From Bacteroidia bacterium (GTDB taxonomy: Bacteria > Bacteroidota > Bacteroidia > UKL13-3), in the NCBI GenBank assembly GCA_019454865.1, contig JACFNJ010000057.1, positions 1 through 12,439 on the forward strand: a DNA stretch of 12,439 bases. Direction: 5' to 3'. This document shows positions 7,267-12,439 of the stretch, piece by piece; position 1 is the first letter of the stretch, and each line of letters starts with the position of its first letter. Made by a program: the position numbers and the translations under genes. The notes below the pieces were generated by a model that saw only the letters and a list, made by a program, of their open reading frames with translations, did not search any database and was not told where the DNA came from.

Positions 7267-10176
7267 ATGCAACGTAACCCATTTATAGCAGCTCGATTTT
7301 TATGCATTGTAGTTAGTACTGTTTTATTAACCTTATCACCTCAGGTTAGTAAAGCACAATTTCCATGGAGCGGTAAAAAACTTACTGCAGATGATTACTT
7401 AGCTATGGTTGTTCAAAAAATCAAAGAAAAAGATTATAAAAAAGCTATCGCTTTAAGTTATGAAGGATTAGAGAACAGACCCGATTATATGGATTTGCAT
7501 TTTATGCAAGGTAGAGCTTTTATGCTATATGGCAATTTGGATAGTGCCCGTATTAAATTTAAACACGTAATGACAGAATCACCAAGATATAGGGATGCGT
7601 ACTTACTAGGCACTAATCTTGAAATTCAAATGAAAAATAAAGAAGAAGCAAGATGTGTGATTGATGATGGATTGTATTATTTCCCATTTGAGCGTGATTT
7701 CATGATTAAAAAAATTGAAGTATTGGATTTTTGCAGAGATTTTAAAGCAGCAGATGAATACATAGAAAAACTGATAAATGTGCATTACGATGATAGTATT
7801 GCAATGCGTTACTACTTTGATTACAAATTTGAACGAGCAATTTATTACACCCGATTAGGAAATTATGCAAAAGCTTTGGATTGCTACTCACACATATTGG
7901 CATACGACCCCAATAATAAAGCCGCCAGCGAAGGGCGTTTAAATATTGAAATTAAACAAGGCAATATGAATGAGGTAATGAAACAAATAAACTCTGAGCT
8001 TGTTAAAAACCCTCGTTCCTACGAATTTCTGACCAAAAAAGCAATATTACTAAGCGACCAAATGCATTATGCTGAAGCATTGGAAGTAGCAGAGCAGTTG
8101 ATAAAATATTTCCCCGGTGATTCACGAGCAAGAATACTACATTACGAAATTCAAATGGCAAGTGGACGATTTTACATGAAAGAAGACCCTTATTTAGTTT
8201 TTCAAGGCATTTTAGAAAAAAGACCTAATGATAAAGAAGCATTAGCTTATATAATTAACTTAGCAACAGCAAAAGGATTGCATAACGAAGCACTGGTTTA
8301 CGAAAACAAAGCAATAGCTGCATACCCCAATGATCAAGAATTTCTTAAAAAGAAAATTGGAACCCTTGAATATTTACAACGATATTCAGAAGCAGCACTT
8401 GTAGCTGAAAGGCTTTATCGTTTAAATAGTAATAACAGAGAATACAGAGCACAAGTAATTGAATACAATATTTTAAGCGGAAGACAATTTTTAAAAGAAC
8501 AAGAATACGATAGTGCTGCAGTAGATTTTAATACAGCTATTCGGTTAGAACCTTCAAACAAAGAAGCAATACTTTTACTTTCGGAGACATACTTACAACA
8601 AAAAAAATACGAAGAATCATTAACCGTATTAGACAAAGGATTAAACAATAATCCGGATGACGTGGATTACTTATATAAACGAACTGTTGTGTTACAAGAA
8701 GCCGGATTGTTAGATTTATCTGCAAGCCAAGCAATGGCAATACAAAAACAATATCCTAATGAGAAACGTTATCAAAACTTAGTAGTGGATGTTAAAACAG
8801 CACATGCTAAAAATTTAATGTCTATTGATGATTACGATGGTGCAAGAGAAGAATACCGTACAATTTTACGATTACAACCAAACAATTGGGATGCCTTAAA
8901 TGGAATGATAAATTTAGAAAGCGGAACCCAAAGGTACGATTCAGCATTGTATTATGCAGATTTAGCACTTCTTTATTATCCTGACAACAGAGAACTTCTT
9001 CTGAAAAAATCGTCAGTTTTAGAATCGCAGAAAAGATATACAGATGCGTATTTAATAACAGGTAACTTACGTGAACGTTACCCATATAATAGTAAAATAA
9101 AACAAGCATATATTGAACAACGCTTAGCAAGTGGTATTGAACTAAACAAACAAGAAAAATATGATAGCGCGTTAGTTGAATTTAATGAAGTATTAGCAGT
9201 TAGCCCGCGAGATAGCAATGCATTAAACTATACTTGCAATATATTAATTGAAAAACAACGTTACGATTCAGCTCTTAACACTGCTAACAGAGGATTATAT
9301 TTCTATCCTGAAAATGAACAATTTTTATTAAAGAAAGCAATAATATTGGATAAACAAAACAGCTATAACGAAGCTGTAGCAACGGCTGATTCATTGGTTC
9401 GTTTTTATCCAACTTTACGTAACATAGAATTTACAGATGCATTAAAAGCACGTGCTTTCCGTAATGAAATTGGCTTTATGTTTTTGTATTCCACATTCGA
9501 CTCAGCAAGTAACATAACAAGAGCAAATATTGCCTCCATACAATATACACGATTTACAAAATGGGGAAGCATTACCGGAAGATTAAACATGGCTGGTAGA
9601 AACATTGGGACAGGCTTACAAGGAGAAATTGATTTGAATGTAAAACATGGTAGTAAGTGGTATTCATTTGCATCAGGTGGTATTTCAAACGAAATAGTTT
9701 TTCCTACAATACGTTTAGCATACTCGTTAAACCATACCTTTAGAAAGGTTTATACCGTAGAAGCAGGTATTAGGTATTTACGTTTCGATTGGTTGGATGT
9801 AACAATGATTTCCGGTGTTATTGGTTTATCAAGAGATTGGAATGAAGTATGGGGAAATATTCGCTACTATCCTATTTTTCAAGGAAACAATATTTTCCAC
9901 ACAGTTTCATCAACTTTACGCATGTATATTACGCCAAGTACAGAATATGTAAGTGCAGGATTTGGCATTGGTAATTCACCGGATGAGTTTAGCAGAAATT
10001 ATATATTAAACGAAAACGTACGAATCAGAACATACAGTTTTAGCATGGGTTATACTAAAATATTCAGACACAGAAATACATTTAATGTTACTGGCACTTG
10101 GTATAATCAAGCATTACACAGCGGATACTTTAGAAACCAATACGATGTTTTATTTGTATTCTTGAGAAAATTTTAG
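7267..10176 (+). CDS. TPR superhelix fused to outer-membrane beta-barrel, putative polysaccharide exporter
   Basis: Outer-membrane protein of 969 residues. Residues 1-30 are a signal peptide ending SKA, before QFPWSG. Residues ~41-730 are tetratricopeptide repeats, arranged from residue 91 as six ~109-residue blocks of three TPRs each. Residues ~733-969 are a beta-barrel domain rich in alternating aromatic strands (YTVEAGIRYLRF, GNIRYYPIF, TYSFSMGYTKIF) ending VLFVFLRKF; the C-terminal Phe fits a BAM insertion signal. The barrel resembles the YaiO type and, at ~235 residues, is shorter than the 16-strand barrels of PgaA or BcsC. The TPR-then-barrel order is the same as in PgaA and BcsC, whose TPRs bind the glycan or synthase partners in the periplasm. 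Downstream of the two GT2 genes, it is best read as their export channel. That function is inferred. Confidence 0.88.
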   Translation: MQRNPFIAARFLCIVVSTVLLTLSPQVSKAQFPWSGKKLTADDYLAMVVQKIKEKDYKKAIALSYEGLENRPDYMDLHFMQGRAFMLYGNLDSARIKFKHVMTESPRYRDAYLLGTNLEIQMKNKEEARCVIDDGLYYFPFERDFMIKKIEVLDFCRDFKAADEYIEKLINVHYDDSIAMRYYFDYKFERAIYYTRLGNYAKALDCYSHILAYDPNNKAASEGRLNIEIKQGNMNEVMKQINSELVKNPRSYEFLTKKAILLSDQMHYAEALEVAEQLIKYFPGDSRARILHYEIQMASGRFYMKEDPYLVFQGILEKRPNDKEALAYIINLATAKGLHNEALVYENKAIAAYPNDQEFLKKKIGTLEYLQRYSEAALVAERLYRLNSNNREYRAQVIEYNILSGRQFLKEQEYDSAAVDFNTAIRLEPSNKEAILLLSETYLQQKKYEESLTVLDKGLNNNPDDVDYLYKRTVVLQEAGLLDLSASQAMAIQKQYPNEKRYQNLVVDVKTAHAKNLMSIDDYDGAREEYRTILRLQPNNWDALNGMINLESGTQRYDSALYYADLALLYYPDNRELLLKKSSVLESQKRYTDAYLITGNLRERYPYNSKIKQAYIEQRLASGIELNKQEKYDSALVEFNEVLAVSPRDSNALNYTCNILIEKQRYDSALNTANRGLYFYPENEQFLLKKAIILDKQNSYNEAVATADSLVRFYPTLRNIEFTDALKARAFRNEIGFMFLYSTFDSASNITRANIASIQYTRFTKWGSITGRLNMAGRNIGTGLQGEIDLNVKHGSKWYSFASGGISNEIVFPTIRLAYSLNHTFRKVYTVEAGIRYLRFDWLDVTMISGVIGLSRDWNEVWGNIRYYPIFQGNNIFHTVSSTLRMYITPSTEYVSAGFGIGNSPDEFSRNYILNENVRIRTYSFSMGYTKIFRHRNTFNVTGTWYNQALHSGYFRNQYDVLFVFLRKF
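7537..9462 (+). repeat. Six-fold ~109-codon super-repeat (triple TPR units)
   Basis: Within the TPR protein, equivalent positions recur at residues 91, 200, 309, 414, 523 and 632, a spacing of 109 except once 105. Each block has three TPRs spaced about 34, 34 and 41 residues. The first resembles YDSALxxFxxxLxxxPxN, the second RYDSALxxAxxGLxxYPxN, and the third is longer and often ends near ASG. Blocks 4-6 are the most alike. The copies are diverged at the DNA level. Confidence 0.75.
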
Positions 10177-10179
10177 TGG

Positions 10180-12439
10180 ATGAGAAACTTTTTGTTTATC
10201 ACAATAGCGTTGCTAAGTTATTCATGCAACCTTGCCAGCGACTTAACTATTGTTACAAATAAACAAACCATATACGGTATAGTAATACCTTCAAACCCAA
10301 GTAAACAAGAAGAACAAGCTGCAAGTATATTAAGCCATTACATCCGAAACTCAACCGGAGTAACATTGGGCGTATACTCCGAAACAATGATAGGAGATAA
10401 GCCCGGTATTTATATCGGTAAAACTAAAAAGTTAAAATCATTTGAATTTAGCTCAATTAAAGGTGAAGGTTATATACACCATTCCAATACAAAGGACTTT
10501 TTTATTATAGGTGGTTCCGGTAAGGGCTTAACTTATGGCACTTATGCGTTTATTGAAAAATTTTTGGAAGGGAAAAAATATGCTGACGAGAAAGGAAAAG
10601 TAAAAGAATTACGCTTATTTGAAATTCCGTCCAATTATCATTATGAATATACTTCGCCCTTTATCTATAGGGAAGTTTATTACCCGATGAGTAATGATGT
10701 GGAATATTTGCAATGGCACGGTTTGCATAAATTTGAAGATTTATGGGGAATTTGGGGGCATTCATATTTTAAATTAGTCAATCCATCTGTATATTGGAAA
10801 TCTAACCCGGAGTACTTTGCATTAGATAATGGCAAACGTAAACCAACACAAATTTGCCCAAGTAATCCGCATGTTTTAAAAATAATTTCTGATGAATTAA
10901 GAAAACGCATTAATCAAAATCCGGATGCAGAATACTGGAGCATAAGCGCTGAAGACGATATTGGATATTGCACTTGTGATAATTGTGCTAAAATAATAAA
11001 AGAAGAAGGCGGTCCCACAGGTCCTCACATTCGATTAGTAAATGCAATTGCAAAAATTTTTCCATCCAAAAAATTTACAACATTGGCTTATACCTATACT
11101 TTAAGAGCTCCATTTAAAACAAAACCAGCCCCAAATGTATATGTAATGTTAAGCACGATAGATGCATACAGAAATTTACCGATAGAAACAGAGCCAACAG
11201 CCGCAGCTTTCAGAAACGCTTTGCAACAATGGAATAAACTTACAGAAAATATATTTGTATGGGATTATACAACACAATTTACCAATTATTTGGCACCACT
11301 AACAGATATAAAAAATCTGGTTGCAAATATTCGCTATTTTGGAGCACATGGTGTTAAAGGGATTTTTAGCCAAGGTAGTGGTGATACGTATGGTGAATTA
11401 GCTGAATTAAAAAGTTATATAATTGCCAAAACCATGTGGAATCCGGGTCTGGATGAAAAAGAATTGCTTGCTGACTTTTACAAAGGATATTATAAAGGTG
11501 CCGGTCAATATGTTGAACAATATGTAAATCAATTACAAAATTTATCGTTACAAAGCAATCGTTTTATAGATATTTATGGTAATCCGGTAAATGAATACAA
11601 CTCGTATTTAACTCCAGAAAATTTAGATAATCTTTCAACAATATTAGATAATGCTGAAGGTGCTGCTGAAGAAAATGAACTTTTGCTAGATAAAGTATAT
11701 CGCATAAGAATTTGTATGGATTATGTAGTATTACAACAAGCACGCTTATATGGTACAGAAAAATTTGGTTACTTGATAAAAGATGAGAATAACCCAAAAC
11801 AATATATAGTAAACCCAAAGATTAAAGATAGAGTAGTAAAGTTTGTAAAAGCTGCCAAAAACTTAGGTGTAAAAGAATTAAGTGAAGGTGGATTTAACCC
11901 GGATAAATATGCTGAAGAATGGGAAGGAATTTATAAAAGAGGATGGACAAAAAACATTGCTAAAGATGCAACTGTACGTTTAGCAACAGAGTTTGCACCT
12001 GAATATCCGGCTAAAAAAGAAAAAACACTTACAGATGAAATATACGGTGAGATGGATTACAGCTACAATTGGTTATGCTTTTATGGTAAAGATTTAAATG
12101 CAACGATTGAGTTAAAAGAAAACAATCCGGTGAACAAAATATCCATTTCCTTTTTAGATGACCCAAGACATTGGATATTTTTACCAAATCAAGTGGAAGT
12201 ACAAGTATCTGCTGATGGTAAAAACTATACCTTACTTAAAACTAATTCCACTATAAATTTCAACTCAATAAATAAGGATGAACATTATCAGGCTGCTACA
12301 TATTCTTTGGTTTTCACACCAACACTAAAAACAATAAAATTCATAAAAGTAGTAGCAAAGAATATACAAGCATTACCGGAGTGGAGGTACAAACCTAACC
12401 GAAAACCAATGGTTGCATGTGATGAAATTCTGGTAGAAT
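10180..12439 (+). CDS. DUF4838 glycosidase-like exported protein, 3'-truncated by window edge
   Basis: Open from the ATG at 10180 to the window end (753 residues, no stop seen). Residues 1-20 are a signal sequence. Cys16 in SYSC could be a lipidation site but the lipobox is weak (Ser at -3), so ordinary cleavage is also possible. Residues ~21-125 form an alpha/beta domain like the N-terminal domain of GH20/GH67 enzymes (VIPSNPSKQEEQAASILSHY, YGTYAFIEKFL). Residues ~145-460 are DUF4838, a TIM-barrel family related to glycoside hydrolases, with SAEDDIGYCTCDNC: acidic residues 258-260 and Cys264, 266, 269. A helical part follows to ~580. Residues ~590-753 look like an F5/8 type C carbohydrate-binding domain, including VEVQVSADGKNYT. 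It starts 3 bases after the exporter stop, so it probably cuts or trims the exported glycan, as the C-terminal domain of PgaB does for PNAG. The catalytic residues are not established. Confidence 0.85.
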   Translation, partial: MRNFLFITIALLSYSCNLASDLTIVTNKQTIYGIVIPSNPSKQEEQAASILSHYIRNSTGVTLGVYSETMIGDKPGIYIGKTKKLKSFEFSSIKGEGYIHHSNTKDFFIIGGSGKGLTYGTYAFIEKFLEGKKYADEKGKVKELRLFEIPSNYHYEYTSPFIYREVYYPMSNDVEYLQWHGLHKFEDLWGIWGHSYFKLVNPSVYWKSNPEYFALDNGKRKPTQICPSNPHVLKIISDELRKRINQNPDAEYWSISAEDDIGYCTCDNCAKIIKEEGGPTGPHIRLVNAIAKIFPSKKFTTLAYTYTLRAPFKTKPAPNVYVMLSTIDAYRNLPIETEPTAAAFRNALQQWNKLTENIFVWDYTTQFTNYLAPLTDIKNLVANIRYFGAHGVKGIFSQGSGDTYGELAELKSYIIAKTMWNPGLDEKELLADFYKGYYKGAGQYVEQYVNQLQNLSLQSNRFIDIYGNPVNEYNSYLTPENLDNLSTILDNAEGAAEENELLLDKVYRIRICMDYVVLQQARLYGTEKFGYLIKDENNPKQYIVNPKIKDRVVKFVKAAKNLGVKELSEGGFNPDKYAEEWEGIYKRGWTKNIAKDATVRLATEFAPEYPAKKEKTLTDEIYGEMDYSYNWLCFYGKDLNATIELKENNPVNKISISFLDDPRHWIFLPNQVEVQVSADGKNYTLLKTNSTINFNSINKDEHYQAATYSLVFTPTLKTIKFIKVVAKNIQALPEWRYKPNRKPMVACDEILVE

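Noticed and set aside
8822..9130. Minus-strand open frame inside the TPR gene
   Set aside because: Opposite strongly conserved TPR coding sequence; composition is that of a reverse-complement artefact.
10680..11818. Short minus-strand open frames in the last 2.2 kb
   Set aside because: The plus strand here is one uninterrupted DUF4838 reading frame, which explains the sequence fully.
1..12439. CRISPR arrays, tRNA/rRNA genes, insertion sequences, riboswitches
   Set aside because: No spaced identical repeats, no cloverleaf or rRNA-like stretches, and no transposase or terminal inverted repeats were seen on either strand.

Overview
The window looks like a piece of a low-GC Bacteroidota chromosome. 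Supporting signs are the AT-rich composition, mostly absent Shine-Dalgarno motifs, a TAnnTTTG-like promoter box, a DUF1573 lipoprotein, a PdxJ of the GGNNPDV type, a Crp/Fnr regulator without a recognisable cAMP-binding cassette, and a DUF4838 protein. No finer taxonomic placement can be justified from the sequence alone.

Layout. (1) Bases 1-672 hold the 3' part of pdxJ (vitamin B6 synthesis), followed 5 bases later by a Crp/Fnr-family regulator (678-1310). (2) A hairpin terminator at 1314-1347 separates these from a convergent TlpA-like thioredoxin gene on the minus strand (1364-1882). (3) A 248-base AT-rich divergent intergenic region contains an 18-bp imperfect dyad. (4) From 2131 to the window end everything is on the plus strand: a DUF1573 lipoprotein, then after 39 bases a tightly packed cluster with gaps of 2-12 bases. 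The cluster is a single-domain response regulator, a membrane-anchored HEAT-repeat protein, two tandem processive-type GT2 glycosyltransferases, a 969-residue TPR/beta-barrel outer-membrane protein, and a DUF4838 glycosidase-like exported protein that runs off the window.

How the genes may work together. The block 2683-12439 has the parts of a synthase-dependent polysaccharide export system, analogous to PgaABCD, BcsABC or NfrAB but differently built. Two inner-membrane GT2 synthases would polymerise the glycan, and a periplasmic TPR superhelix fused to a short outer-membrane barrel would export it. An exported TIM-barrel-type protein (DUF4838) would trim or modify it, as PgaB does. In place of a PilZ/c-di-GMP module there is a stand-alone receiver next to a membrane HEAT protein, suggesting phosphorylation-based control. 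The product and the chemistry are unknown; this functional reading is inference from domain content and gene order.

Other points of note: the partial PdxJ carries Ala where the catalytic Glu72 (E. coli numbering) is expected, the second glycosyltransferase carries a CPxCGHxH-type insertion absent from its neighbour, and the TPR protein is built from six ~109-residue triple-TPR super-repeats.
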